From NCBI RefSeq assembly GCF_021233355.1, contig NZ_CP089507.1:1674001-1738000 (forward strand): a DNA stretch of 64,000 nucleotides, in the 5' to 3' direction. This stretch comes from Luteimonas fraxinea (GTDB taxonomy: Bacteria > Pseudomonadota > Gammaproteobacteria > Xanthomonadales > Xanthomonadaceae). The translations under genes and the position numbers were made by a program. Every line of letters starts with the position of its first letter. Within the stretch, counting starts at the first letter, position 1. The notes under the pieces were generated by a model. The model was not told where the DNA came from and ran no database searches. It saw only the letters and a list, made by a program, of their open reading frames with translations. Below are positions 25,008 through 33,786 of this stretch, piece by piece.

Positions 25008-25673
25008 TCACGGTCCGGCGGCGACCAGGCTGTCCAGCAGCGGGCCCGTCTTCCATTCGAGTGGGCCATCGCTGGCGGCCGAGATCCGCGCGGCCTGCGC
25101 ACTGTCGACGCCGAGTCCACGCAGAACGACCCCGACCGCGCTGGCGGCGGCCTCGTGTGCGACGCCCTCGGCGATCGCGTGCATGCAGCCCATCGCAATG
25201 CCGCCCACGAGCGCCATCGCGACATGCAGCGGCATGTCGACGAAGCGGCCCTCGGCGATGCCCTGGGTGATCGCGCTGCCGATCTTCTCCGGGAACAGTC
25301 CGCCGAAATCGTCCACCGGCCAGCCCGACCGGACCAGGAAGCGGGCCAGCAAGGGATGCCGACGGGCCATCGAGAACACACCGGTCAGGCCGGTCGCGAG
25401 GCGCGCGGCGGGATCCGGGATCCGGTCCATCTCGTCCTCCAGCGCCAGGATCATCTCCTGCGCAACCGCCACGCCGATGGCGCTTGCCAGCTCGGGCACC
25501 CCACCGAAGTACTTGTAGAAGCTGCCCCGGGCCACGTTGGCCTGGCGGATCACATCGTCGATGGTCGTCGCGGCCACGCCCTTGCGTGACATCACTTCGA
25601 GGCCCGCACGCAGCAGCGTGGCGCGCATCCGGGCACGCCGCTGGGCTGCGACACCGGTCCGATGATCTTTCAT
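25008..25673 (-). CDS. TetR/AcrR-family regulator
   Basis: 221 residues. The N-terminal HTH is clear (MSRKGVAATTIDDVIRQANVARGSFYKYF), followed by an all-helical ligand domain. It is divergent from an aldehyde dehydrogenase gene 151 bp away, with a TGTCAT/ATGACA palindrome between them, so it likely represses both itself and the dehydrogenase. The inducer is unknown, possibly an aldehyde or its precursor. Confidence 0.92.
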   Translation of the reverse strand: MKDHRTGVAAQRRARMRATLLRAGLEVMSRKGVAATTIDDVIRQANVARGSFYKYFGGVPELASAIGVAVAQEMILALEDEMDRIPDPAARLATGLTGVFSMARRHPLLARFLVRSGWPVDDFGGLFPEKIGSAITQGIAEGRFVDMPLHVAMALVGGIAMGCMHAIAEGVAHEAAASAVGVVLRGLGVDSAQAARISAASDGPLEWKTGPLLDSLVAAGP

Positions 25674-25684
25674 AAAAACACCTT

Positions 25685-25697
25685 TGTCATGATGACA
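25685..25697. promoter_or_regulatory. Candidate TetR operator
   Basis: Perfect palindrome TGTCATgATGACA, 12 bp from the TetR start, with a further half-site TGTCAC at 25702-25707 spaced 17 bp from the first. Position between divergent genes is typical of a TetR operator. Confidence 0.55.
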
Positions 25698-25824
25698 GTT
25701 ATGTCACTATTACACCCGGTCCGCCGATCGGGCGCCGTGGCGCCTGCACGCCACGCCACTGGATACACAGCACGGACCGTCCGCAATCACGCTCGAGAGC
25801 AGCCCCCCAAGGAGTAGTCACGTC

Positions 25825-27285
25825 ATGAACAGCAATGGCACGAGTGTGCGGGTCCCGCGCACATTTTTCATCGATGGCGCGTGGGTTGCGCCCCTGTCCG
25901 ATCGCCGGATCCGGATCATCTCGCCGGTCACCGAACAGCCGCTCATGGACTATCCCGAAGCCTCGCCGGCCGATATCGACGCCGCCGTGGCGGCTGCGCG
26001 CGAGGCTTTCGACTCGGGGCCCTGGCCCCACACCACGCCCAGCGAACGCGCCGCGGTGCTGCGCCGGACCGCGCTGGAGATCGAGCGCCGGGCCGAGGAG
26101 ATCGCCCAGGACTGGACCATGCAGATCGGCGCCCCGATCGCGATCGGGCGGCTGCTGGTGCCCGACAACGCGAAGATCTTCCACTACTACGCCGATCTGC
26201 TCGAGAGCGACGGCTTCGGCTTCGTCGACGAGCGCACGCGGCTCGACGGCGGCCGCACCCTGGTCTGCCGCGAACCGGTCGGCGTCTGCGCCACGGTCAC
26301 GCCGTGGAACGCAGCCATGGTGCTGATGAGCTACAAGATCGCCGCCGGTCTGGCCGCCGGCTGTACCTTCGTCTCCAAGCCGTCACCGGAAACGCCGCTG
26401 GAAGGCTATGTGCTGGCCGAATGCCTCGAGGCCGCGGGCCTGCCGAACGGCGTGTTCAACCTGGTGCCCGCGGGCGCGGAGGTCGGCGAGTACCTCGTGC
26501 GTCACCCGGGCATCGACAAGGTCGCCTTCACCGGCTCCACCGCGGCGGGCAAGCGCATCGCCTCGATCTGCGCCGAGCGCCTGGCCCGCGTGACCCTGGA
26601 ACTGGGCGGCAAGTCGGCGGCCGTGCTGCTCGACGACGCCGATTTCGACAAGGCGCTGCCCAGCATCGCGATGTACTCGATGCCCAGCTCCGGCCAGGTC
26701 TGCTTCGCGCTGACGCGCATCCTGGTACCGAAGGCCCGTGCGCAGGAATTCACCGGACTGCTCGTCCGCGCGCTGTCGATGTTCACCGTCGGCGATCCGG
26801 CCGATCCGCAGGTGTTCATGGGGCCGCTGTCGAAGGCAAGCCAGTACGAGCGCGTGCTGCAGTACATCGAGACCGGCAAGGCCGAAGGCGCGACGCTCGT
26901 GCTCGGCGGCGGCCGGCCGGCGCATCTCCACACCGGCTACTACATCGCGCCGACGGTGTTCACCGACGTCACCCCGGACATGACCATCGCCCAGGAAGAG
27001 ATATTCGGGCCGGTGGTGGCGATCCTGGCGTATGAGGACGAAGCCGATGCGGTACGCATCGCCAACGACAGCGCCTACGGCCTGAGCGGTTCGGTGTTCT
27101 CCTCCGATCCCGAGCGTGCTCTGCGCGTTGCCCGCCGCATCCGCACCGGCAACCTGACGATCAATGGCAGCGTCGTCGACCCGACCATGCCGATCGGCGG
27201 CTTCAAGGCTTCGGGCTGGGGGCGCGAAGGGGGCCGAGAGGGCCTCCACAGCTATCTGGAAGTGAAGACGATCAGCATCGTCTGA
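25825..27285 (+). CDS. NAD(P)-dependent aldehyde dehydrogenase
   Basis: 486 residues, ALDH superfamily. Catalytic Cys293 is in GQVCFALTR and general base Glu259 is in LELGGKSA. The cofactor loop FTGSTAAGKRI and the TPWNAAMV oxyanion region are intact. AAGGAG precedes the ATG by 8-9 bases. It oxidises an aldehyde to its acid in the cytosol. Sequence features resemble the betaine/vanillin/broad-substrate group, but the substrate cannot be assigned. A small inverted repeat (ctgcgac/gtcgcag, 27295-27313) follows the stop. Likely controlled by the divergent TetR protein. Confidence 0.94.
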   Translation: MNSNGTSVRVPRTFFIDGAWVAPLSDRRIRIISPVTEQPLMDYPEASPADIDAAVAAAREAFDSGPWPHTTPSERAAVLRRTALEIERRAEEIAQDWTMQIGAPIAIGRLLVPDNAKIFHYYADLLESDGFGFVDERTRLDGGRTLVCREPVGVCATVTPWNAAMVLMSYKIAAGLAAGCTFVSKPSPETPLEGYVLAECLEAAGLPNGVFNLVPAGAEVGEYLVRHPGIDKVAFTGSTAAGKRIASICAERLARVTLELGGKSAAVLLDDADFDKALPSIAMYSMPSSGQVCFALTRILVPKARAQEFTGLLVRALSMFTVGDPADPQVFMGPLSKASQYERVLQYIETGKAEGATLVLGGGRPAHLHTGYYIAPTVFTDVTPDMTIAQEEIFGPVVAILAYEDEADAVRIANDSAYGLSGSVFSSDPERALRVARRIRTGNLTINGSVVDPTMPIGGFKASGWGREGGREGLHSYLEVKTISIV

Positions 27286-27357
27286 GTGGCAGCTCTGCGA
27301 CGAAAGGTCGCAGTAGAGCGGCCGGGCGCGCCGCATCGCAGCGGATAGACTGCGGCG

Positions 27358-27762
27358 ATGATTGCGGGGGGCTCAGTCCGGAAGGCATTTGCATGGCTGT
27401 CGCTGACGGCCGTGCTGCTGCTCGCGTTGCTGCCGTCGATCGGACGCATCGCGCATGCGCACGACGGCGCGCCGCGCATGATCCTGATGGAGATGTGCAC
27501 GATGGGCAGCGACAAGCTCGTCAGCATCGTCGATCCCCACAGCCTGCTCGACGATGCGCCGCGCCCGGCGCCGTCGGCGCATGTCGACATGCAGGAATGC
27601 GGCTACTGCCCGCTGCTCGCCGCCGCGCTGCTCGCCGTGTTGTGGTTCGCGATCGCGCGCCTGCTGCATGTGCCGCAGCGCGCACGCGTCGTGCATGCGT
27701 TCCGGCGGGTCGAACGCCATCCCTGCGGACTCGGCTCACGCGGCCCGCCACTCGCGGCCTGA
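27358..27762 (+). CDS. DUF2946-family small membrane protein
   Basis: 134 residues. An N-terminal signal/TM segment (AWLSLTAVLLLALLPSIGRIAHAH), then the family hallmark CGYCPLLAAALLAVLW with a CxxC motif and a second membrane helix. DUF2946 genes are typically found beside TonB receptors and PepSY-TM proteins in metal-uptake operons, as here. Biochemical role unknown. An intrinsic terminator sits between it and the receptor gene. Confidence 0.82.
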   Translation: MIAGGSVRKAFAWLSLTAVLLLALLPSIGRIAHAHDGAPRMILMEMCTMGSDKLVSIVDPHSLLDDAPRPAPSAHVDMQECGYCPLLAAALLAVLWFAIARLLHVPQRARVVHAFRRVERHPCGLGSRGPPLAA

Positions 27763-27772
27763 GCTGAGCTGC

Positions 27773-27797
27773 GGCGACCGCTCCGGTCGCCATTTTT
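27773..27797 (+). terminator. Rho-independent terminator/attenuator between DUF2946 and receptor genes
   Basis: ggcgaccg (27773-27780) pairs with cggtcgcc (27784-27791), 3-nt loop, followed by attttt. It begins 11 bp after the DUF2946 stop and ends about 78 bp before the receptor start, so the receptor needs read-through or its own promoter. Confidence 0.8.
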
Positions 27798-27874
27798 CCT
27801 GCGATGACCGCGCGTGCGTGGTCTCGCCCGTGCGCGCGTGTCCATGCCGCGCCGCACCCGCACTGGATGCCCAC

Positions 27875-30106
27875 ATGTTCCGTTCCGCAACTGACCGGCC
27901 TGCGCCGGCCGACACCCTGTTTCGTACAACGCCTGCGGTCTCCCTGCTCGCCAGCCTGATCGCCTCCGCAGTGGTGGCGCCGGCATCCGCCCAGTCGTCG
28001 ACAGACGCCACACGGCAGGCGACAACGCTCGACACCCTGCAGGTGCAGGGCCAGCGCCTGCGCACGCTCGACACGCCGCAGGAAACCGGCAGCCGGCTCG
28101 GGCTGTCGCAACGTGAAACACCTGCATCGCTGCAGGTGATCGGCCGCGAGGAGATCGCCCGCAAGGGCGCGCGCACCACCCGCGAAGTCTTTGAGCTGGC
28201 CGATGGCGCGATGGTCGGCAACGTCCCCGGCAATCCTGCGGTGGTGACGCTGCGCGGCTTCAGCGGCAACACCATCTCGGTACTGCACGACGGCGTGCGC
28301 ATCGGCGCCTCGACCTTCGTCACCCGCGATGTCGACACCTGGGGACTGGAGCGCGTCGAAGTGCTGCGCGGACCGGCCTCGGTGCTCTACGGCGAGGGCA
28401 CGATGGGCGGCGCGATCAATCTGGTCTCGCGTCGGCCGACCACGGAATCACAGGTGATCGACGCCATGCTCGGGTTCGGCAGCTTCAATACCCGCCGCGC
28501 GGGGTTCGGCATCAACCAGCCGCTGTCGGACACGCTGGCGCTGCGACTCGATGCCAGTGGTCTGCGGTCCGACAGCCTCTACGACATCGAACACAACCGG
28601 GTCGAGATGTCGACGCTGTCGACCAGCATGGCGTGGTCGCCGCACGACGCACTGTCGATGCTGCTGTCCTGGCAACACGCCGAGGACGACAGCACCGGCA
28701 CCTACCAGGGCTCGCCGATGGTGGCAATCGAGGACGCCATCACACCGTCGCGTGTGGTGCGCAGTGCGAACGGACTGGTGATCGACGCGGCCACGCGCCA
28801 CGTCAACTACAACCCGATCGGCGCGCACACCGGTGCACGCAGCGATCTGCTGCGCTGGAACGTGGCATTGGACCTGACGCACAACTGGAAGCTCCGCAAC
28901 GATCTGGCCTGGTACCGGGCGGATCGCGACTTCGTCTATTCCGACGACTGGCTCTACAACCGCGGCACCGGCCAGTACGCGCGTGGCGCGCAACGTGTGT
29001 TCCACGATCACCGGTTCTGGAACGAGCGTCTGGCGCTGTCCTATGACGGACCGCTCAAAGGCCGCCGCAACCGGTTCACCGCGGGCGTCGAACTCAACGG
29101 CACCGATTTCGTCAATCCGCGTCAGAGCGGCAGTACCACGCCGGTCACGCCGGTCGATCCGGATGTGGGCGTGTTCCCGGATGCGGATTCGCCGGTCTAC
29201 ACCAGTGACCAGCTGTTCCGCACCGATCTGCGTACGCGCGCGGTGTTCGTCGAGAACGCGTTCAATTTCACGCCGCGCTGGCTGCTGGTCGGCGGCCTGC
29301 GCTACGAGCGGATCGATCTGGAGCGCAGCATCGATAACCGCATCACCGGTGCGACGACCATCTTCTCGCCGCGTTACTCGCCGCTGTCGTGGCGCGTGGG
29401 CAGCGTGCTCGATCTGCGCGACCACGTGCAGCTCTACGGCCAGTTCTCCACCGCGGCCAGTCCGGTGTCGAGCCTGCTCACGATCCAGACCGCATCGGGC
29501 ATCTTCGATCTCACCGACGCGAAGTCCGCCGAGATCGGCATCAAGGCCGATGCCTGGAACGAACGCCTGTCGCTGACCGCCGCCGCGTACCGGATCGAAC
29601 GCGACGACATCCTGACCCGCGACCCGGCGAATCCGTCGATCAGCGTGCAGGGCGGACGCCAGTTCTCGCAGGGACTCGAACTGTCGGCGGATCTGCAGGC
29701 CACGCGCGGCCTGCGCCTGGAAACATCGACCACATGGGGACGCGCGCGCTTCGACGAGCTGATCGAAGCCGGCGGTGTGGATCGCCGTGGCAACCGTCCA
29801 GGCAACGTGCCCAACGGCACCGCGATGCTCGTCGGCACCTACCGGTTCGCAGGCGTGCCGGTGTCGATCGGCGCCAGCGGCCATCACGCCGGCGGCTTCT
29901 ACACCGACAACGCGAACACGATCCATGTCCGCGGCCGCACCACGTTCGATGCCTGGGCGAGCTACGACTGGAGCCGCGCCTCATTGGCGCTGCGCGTGCG
30001 CAACCTCGGCGACGCGCTCTACGGCGAGTATTCCGGCTATCCGGCCACCCACGTCTATCTCGGCGCGCCGCGCAGCGTCGAGATGACCCTGCGCACGCGG
30101 TTCTGA
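27875..30106 (+). CDS. TonB-dependent siderophore/metal receptor
   Basis: 743 residues from ATG at 27875, chosen because it starts a signal peptide (LLASLIASAVVAPASAQ). TonB-box-like LDTLQVQG, plug (SLQVIGREEIARKG through ERVEVLRGPASVLYGEGTMGGAINL) and a 22-strand barrel ending RTRF. Plug sequence is of the siderophore-receptor type. Two bases separate its stop from the PepSY gene, and a DUF2946 gene precedes it. Such trios are associated with uptake of chelated iron or copper; the ligand is not determined. Confidence 0.92.
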   Translation: MFRSATDRPAPADTLFRTTPAVSLLASLIASAVVAPASAQSSTDATRQATTLDTLQVQGQRLRTLDTPQETGSRLGLSQRETPASLQVIGREEIARKGARTTREVFELADGAMVGNVPGNPAVVTLRGFSGNTISVLHDGVRIGASTFVTRDVDTWGLERVEVLRGPASVLYGEGTMGGAINLVSRRPTTESQVIDAMLGFGSFNTRRAGFGINQPLSDTLALRLDASGLRSDSLYDIEHNRVEMSTLSTSMAWSPHDALSMLLSWQHAEDDSTGTYQGSPMVAIEDAITPSRVVRSANGLVIDAATRHVNYNPIGAHTGARSDLLRWNVALDLTHNWKLRNDLAWYRADRDFVYSDDWLYNRGTGQYARGAQRVFHDHRFWNERLALSYDGPLKGRRNRFTAGVELNGTDFVNPRQSGSTTPVTPVDPDVGVFPDADSPVYTSDQLFRTDLRTRAVFVENAFNFTPRWLLVGGLRYERIDLERSIDNRITGATTIFSPRYSPLSWRVGSVLDLRDHVQLYGQFSTAASPVSSLLTIQTASGIFDLTDAKSAEIGIKADAWNERLSLTAAAYRIERDDILTRDPANPSISVQGGRQFSQGLELSADLQATRGLRLETSTTWGRARFDELIEAGGVDRRGNRPGNVPNGTAMLVGTYRFAGVPVSIGASGHHAGGFYTDNANTIHVRGRTTFDAWASYDWSRASLALRVRNLGDALYGEYSGYPATHVYLGAPRSVEMTLRTRF

Positions 30107-30108
30107 CG

Positions 30109-31509
30109 ATGGCCCGTCTTCCGAAGTCTGCAGATGCCGGTGATCGCTACCGGATGTTCTGGCGCTGGCATCTGTACGCCGGCCTGTTCGTCGCACCATT
30201 TCTGGTCATCCTCGCGGTGACCGGCGCCGTGTATCTGTTCAATGACGAACTCGACGACGCGCTCTATCCGCAACTCCGCTTCGCACCAGCGCCGTGGTCG
30301 GAGCGTGTTGCGCTCGCGGCGATGATCGACACCGCCGAAGCCGGCGTCGACGACGCGACCGCGACGCGCATCGATGTGCCGAGCGATCGCACGCGCAGCG
30401 CGCGCGTGCATCTGGCGACGGTCGAGGGCGACACGCGCGTCGCCTTCGTCGATCCCGGCAGCGGCACGCTGCTGGGCACACTGGTCCCGGCGCGCACGCT
30501 GGTCGGCATCGCGGACCGGCTGCACGGTTCGTTGATGCTCGGCAGCTTCGGCCGCTACATGATGGAACTCGCCGCGTGCTGGGCCGTGCTGCTGATCGTG
30601 TCTGGTCTGTATCTCGGTTGGCCAAGCGACGGCCGCCGCGCATGGCGTGCGTTGCTGCCGGACCTGCGGGCGCGCGGACGCGCGTTCTGGACGTCGCTGC
30701 ACACCGCGGTCGGTCTGTGGGTCGCGCTGCTGGTCCTGTTCCTGATCTTCACAGGTCTGCCGTGGGCGGCGTTCTGGGGCGGCTGGATCCGAGGCGGAGC
30801 GGAACTGATCGGCGAAGGCTATCCGCCGGTGTATCGACGCTACGCCGCGGTCGATGCGCCGACGGTCGGCAGCGACTTCAACGACGTGCCCTGGACGCTG
30901 CAGCAGGCGCCACTGCCATCGGTCTCGCCGGACACGCATCACGGCCATCACGCACCACCCGCCGCGCAGTCGGGCACGCCGCGCGCATGGACACCGGACG
31001 GACTGGAGCGCGCCATCGCCCACGTGCGGAGCGCAGGCACGCAGGACGATCTGCGCGTGTTCCTGCCCGCCGACGCGCGCGGTGCGTTGATGGCCTACAC
31101 CTACCCGGATCGTCCGCAGGGACAGATCACCTGGCACTTCGATCGCGACGGCGCGCTGCTGGTCAGTGCCGGTTTCGCCGACTACGGCCGCATGGCGCAG
31201 ACGATCGAGCTGGGCGTGCAGCTGCACATGGGCAACTACTTCGGTCGCGCGAACCAGCTCGTGATGCTGGCCGCGTGCATCGGTGTCGTCGGCCTGGCGG
31301 TCAGCGGCCTGGTGATGTGGTGGCGCCGGAGACCCGCCGGACGTCTCGGCGCGCCACGGACCGCGCGCCCCACGCCGACACGCGTGCTGCTCGGCTTGAT
31401 CGTCGCGACCGCATTGCTGTTGCCGTTGCTCGCGGCTTCGATGGTTGTCGTGTTCGTAATCGACCGCTGGCTGCGGCCGCGCATTCCGGCGCTGCGCTGG
31501 CTCGACTGA
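30109..31509 (+). CDS. PepSY-associated membrane protein (ferric reductase-like)
   Basis: 466 residues starting two bases after the receptor stop. Four main membrane segments: YAGLFVAPFLVILAVTGAVYLF, LAACWAVLLIVSGLYLG, LWVALLVLFLIFTGLPWAAF and one near the C-terminus, with PepSY domains in the periplasmic loops. Conserved histidines (RWHLYAGL, LHGSLM, LHTAVGL, LHMGNY) could hold haem or metal. The loop THHGHHAPPAAQ is a His-rich insertion. Members of this family are thought to reduce siderophore-bound iron at the inner membrane. Co-transcribed with the receptor. Confidence 0.88.
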   Translation: MARLPKSADAGDRYRMFWRWHLYAGLFVAPFLVILAVTGAVYLFNDELDDALYPQLRFAPAPWSERVALAAMIDTAEAGVDDATATRIDVPSDRTRSARVHLATVEGDTRVAFVDPGSGTLLGTLVPARTLVGIADRLHGSLMLGSFGRYMMELAACWAVLLIVSGLYLGWPSDGRRAWRALLPDLRARGRAFWTSLHTAVGLWVALLVLFLIFTGLPWAAFWGGWIRGGAELIGEGYPPVYRRYAAVDAPTVGSDFNDVPWTLQQAPLPSVSPDTHHGHHAPPAAQSGTPRAWTPDGLERAIAHVRSAGTQDDLRVFLPADARGALMAYTYPDRPQGQITWHFDRDGALLVSAGFADYGRMAQTIELGVQLHMGNYFGRANQLVMLAACIGVVGLAVSGLVMWWRRRPAGRLGAPRTARPTPTRVLLGLIVATALLLPLLAASMVVVFVIDRWLRPRIPALRWLD

Positions 31510-31521
31510 AGTGTGCGGCCG

Positions 31522-33021
31522 TCAGTGGCTGCGATGGCCCGCGGTGCCGGCGTTCCGGGCCGACACCGCGATCGCGACGGCCGCGATGGTAATCGCGATC
31601 ACCGACAGCCACAGCGTCGCGACGAAGCCCTGATCGAACGCGAACTGCGCGGCTGACAGCACACGGCTTGCGAGATCGGGCGCCATCGACTCGGCGGCGA
31701 GAATTGCCTGGTCGATGCCGTCACGCGCGAGCGCCGGTGTCTCGACGCCGTCGGGCAGGATGAAGCTGCGCGCGTACATCCACGTCATCAGGCTGCCGAG
31801 CATCGCGACGCCGGCGGTGCTGCCGATCTCGTAGGACACCTCTTCGATCGACGCCGCCATGCCGGCCTGTTGTTCCGGTGCGTTGAGCATGATCGCGCCC
31901 GATGCGCCGGTCATCGTGGCGCCGAGGCCGAACCCGATGGCGACCAGTGGTACGAACCGGGCGAGCATCGAACCGTCGTAGGTGAAGATCAGTCCCAGCA
32001 GGCCCAGCGCGGCCACGAGTAGCGCCAGCCACACCACGCGTGCGTGGCCCAGCCGCTGGGCGACGAGCCCGGTCAACGGACCGGCGAACAGGGACGCGAG
32101 CGACAAAGGCATGATCGCGAACGCGGCCTGCAACGGCGTCATTCCCGATACCAACTGGACGCGCTGGGTGAAGACCAGCAGCACCCCGATCATCACGAAC
32201 ATCGAGATCGCCGCGCCGATCGCGCCCGCGCGGAACACCGGATGCCGGAACAGCGCGAAGTCGACCATCGGCGCAGCCATCGCCCGCTGCATGCGCACGA
32301 ACCACACGAGGAAGCCGAGTCCGACGACGCCCGCGATGATCGCGGTCAGCATCGACGGTTCGAGCTTGCCGAATTCCTTGATCGCGTAGATCGTGCCGAC
32401 CAGACCCACCATGACGACGAGGCCGCCCGAAATCTGCCAGGTGCGGTCCGGATTTCCCGGGATCGCAGGGACCAGCTTCGGCGTCAGCGCGAGCGCCAGC
32501 AACACCACGGGGACGTTGATCAGGAACACCGAGCCCCACCAGAAGTATTCGAGCAGCACGCCGCCCACGACCGGCCCGAACGCCGCGCCGCCCGATGCCA
32601 CAGCCGCCCACACACCGATCGCGAGATTGCGTTCGCGATCATCGGTGAAGACGATGCGGATGATCGACAACGTGGCCGGCATCATCGCCGCGGCGCCGAC
32701 TGCGAGCAGCGCGCGCGCCGCGATCAGCAGCTGCGGATTCGGTGCGTACGCCGCCGCGAGCGACGCGATGCCGAACACCGCGAGACCAGCCAGGAACATC
32801 CGCCGGTGACCGATGCGGTCGCCCAGCGTGCCGGTGCTCATCAGCAGGCCTGCCATCACCAGCGGATACGCGTTGACGATCCACAGCTTCTGCGCGTTCG
32901 TCGCGCCGAGGTCGTGGGTCAGCCGCGGCAGCGCGGTGTAGAGCACGGTGACGTCGATGGTGATCAGGAACAGTGCCGTCGAGACGATCAGCAGGACGAG
33001 CCAGCGGTTGTGGGTGGGCAT
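31522..33021 (-). CDS. MFS efflux transporter, DHA2 (EmrB/QacA) type
   Basis: 499 residues with about 14 membrane helices. The family motif A region LGDRIGHRRMFLAGL and the N-terminal DVTVLYTALPRL (motif D1) are present. It should export hydrophobic drugs or aromatic compounds by proton antiport. It is the last gene of a three-gene minus-strand operon (GcvT-like enzyme, SDR-like protein, transporter), 39 bp after the SDR-like gene. The putative TetR regulator lies at the far end, so export or import of the pathway substrate is likely. Confidence 0.92.
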   Translation of the reverse strand: MPTHNRWLVLLIVSTALFLITIDVTVLYTALPRLTHDLGATNAQKLWIVNAYPLVMAGLLMSTGTLGDRIGHRRMFLAGLAVFGIASLAAAYAPNPQLLIAARALLAVGAAAMMPATLSIIRIVFTDDRERNLAIGVWAAVASGGAAFGPVVGGVLLEYFWWGSVFLINVPVVLLALALTPKLVPAIPGNPDRTWQISGGLVVMVGLVGTIYAIKEFGKLEPSMLTAIIAGVVGLGFLVWFVRMQRAMAAPMVDFALFRHPVFRAGAIGAAISMFVMIGVLLVFTQRVQLVSGMTPLQAAFAIMPLSLASLFAGPLTGLVAQRLGHARVVWLALLVAALGLLGLIFTYDGSMLARFVPLVAIGFGLGATMTGASGAIMLNAPEQQAGMAASIEEVSYEIGSTAGVAMLGSLMTWMYARSFILPDGVETPALARDGIDQAILAAESMAPDLASRVLSAAQFAFDQGFVATLWLSVIAITIAAVAIAVSARNAGTAGHRSH

Positions 33022-33060
33022 GGAAAGACTCGAAGAATGTGGTGCGGCGAGGGGTCGTGA

Positions 33061-33786
33061 TTACGCGGCAGGCGCCGGGGCCGGATAGAAGAATTCCAGC
33101 CCCTCGCGCATTGATGCGGCATGCCAGAGGTCGTCGGCAATGTCGGCCGGATCGACGATCGGCATCTCGAAGTCGCCGGGCACGGCCGCCGGTGCCGCAT
33201 CCATGGACTGGTGATACGCGCTGTCGCGGATGACGGCTGAGATGTTGGCCATCGCGACGTGGATGCCGTCGGGCTGTAGTTCGCCATGCAGCGATTGCAG
33301 ATAGTTGCGGACCGCCGCCTGCGCAGGCGCGGGCCCGCTCATGAAAGGCAGGCCCTGCGACGCGGTGCCGCCGAAGCCGGCGAGAATCGCGCCGCCACCG
33401 CGGCTGCGCATCGAAGGCAACGCGGCCTGGATGCTCGCGACCAGCCCCAGGAACAGGAACTCCAGCTGCGCGCGGAGCATGGCCGGTGTCATGTCGAGCG
33501 CGGGATCGAACGCATTGGCCGTGGCCGGCGCGTAGTAGATCGCGTCGATGTGCCCGTAGTGGTCCTCAACCTGGCTGACGGCGCGCCAGATCTGTTCTTC
33601 CTGCGCGAGATCGGCCTGGAATGCGGCAGCGGTGATGCCTTCGGATTCGAGCGCGGATACGAGCGTGTCGAGCGGCCCCAGGCGTCGCGCGACGAGTGCC
33701 ACGGCGTAGCCTTCGCGACCGAAGCGGCGCGCGACGGACAGCCCCAGACCGGTGCCCGCACCGAAAATGACGATGACCTTCTGCAT
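33061..33786 (-). CDS. SDR-fold protein lacking the Tyr-Lys catalytic pair
   Basis: 241 residues. The Rossmann nucleotide loop FGAGTGLGLSVA (TGxxxGxG-like) and overall length are those of a short-chain dehydrogenase. At the active site, however, the YxxxK motif is replaced: Pro152 and Gln156 stand where Tyr and Lys belong, the usual Ser position reads AGFGG, and the NNAG motif reads YYAPA. The protein probably binds nucleotide but may not catalyse classical redox chemistry. Its ATG shares one base with the stop of the GcvT-like gene, so the two are co-translated. Confidence 0.85.
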   Translation of the reverse strand: MQKVIVIFGAGTGLGLSVARRFGREGYAVALVARRLGPLDTLVSALESEGITAAAFQADLAQEEQIWRAVSQVEDHYGHIDAIYYAPATANAFDPALDMTPAMLRAQLEFLFLGLVASIQAALPSMRSRGGGAILAGFGGTASQGLPFMSGPAPAQAAVRNYLQSLHGELQPDGIHVAMANISAVIRDSAYHQSMDAAPAAVPGDFEMPIVDPADIADDLWHAASMREGLEFFYPAPAPAA

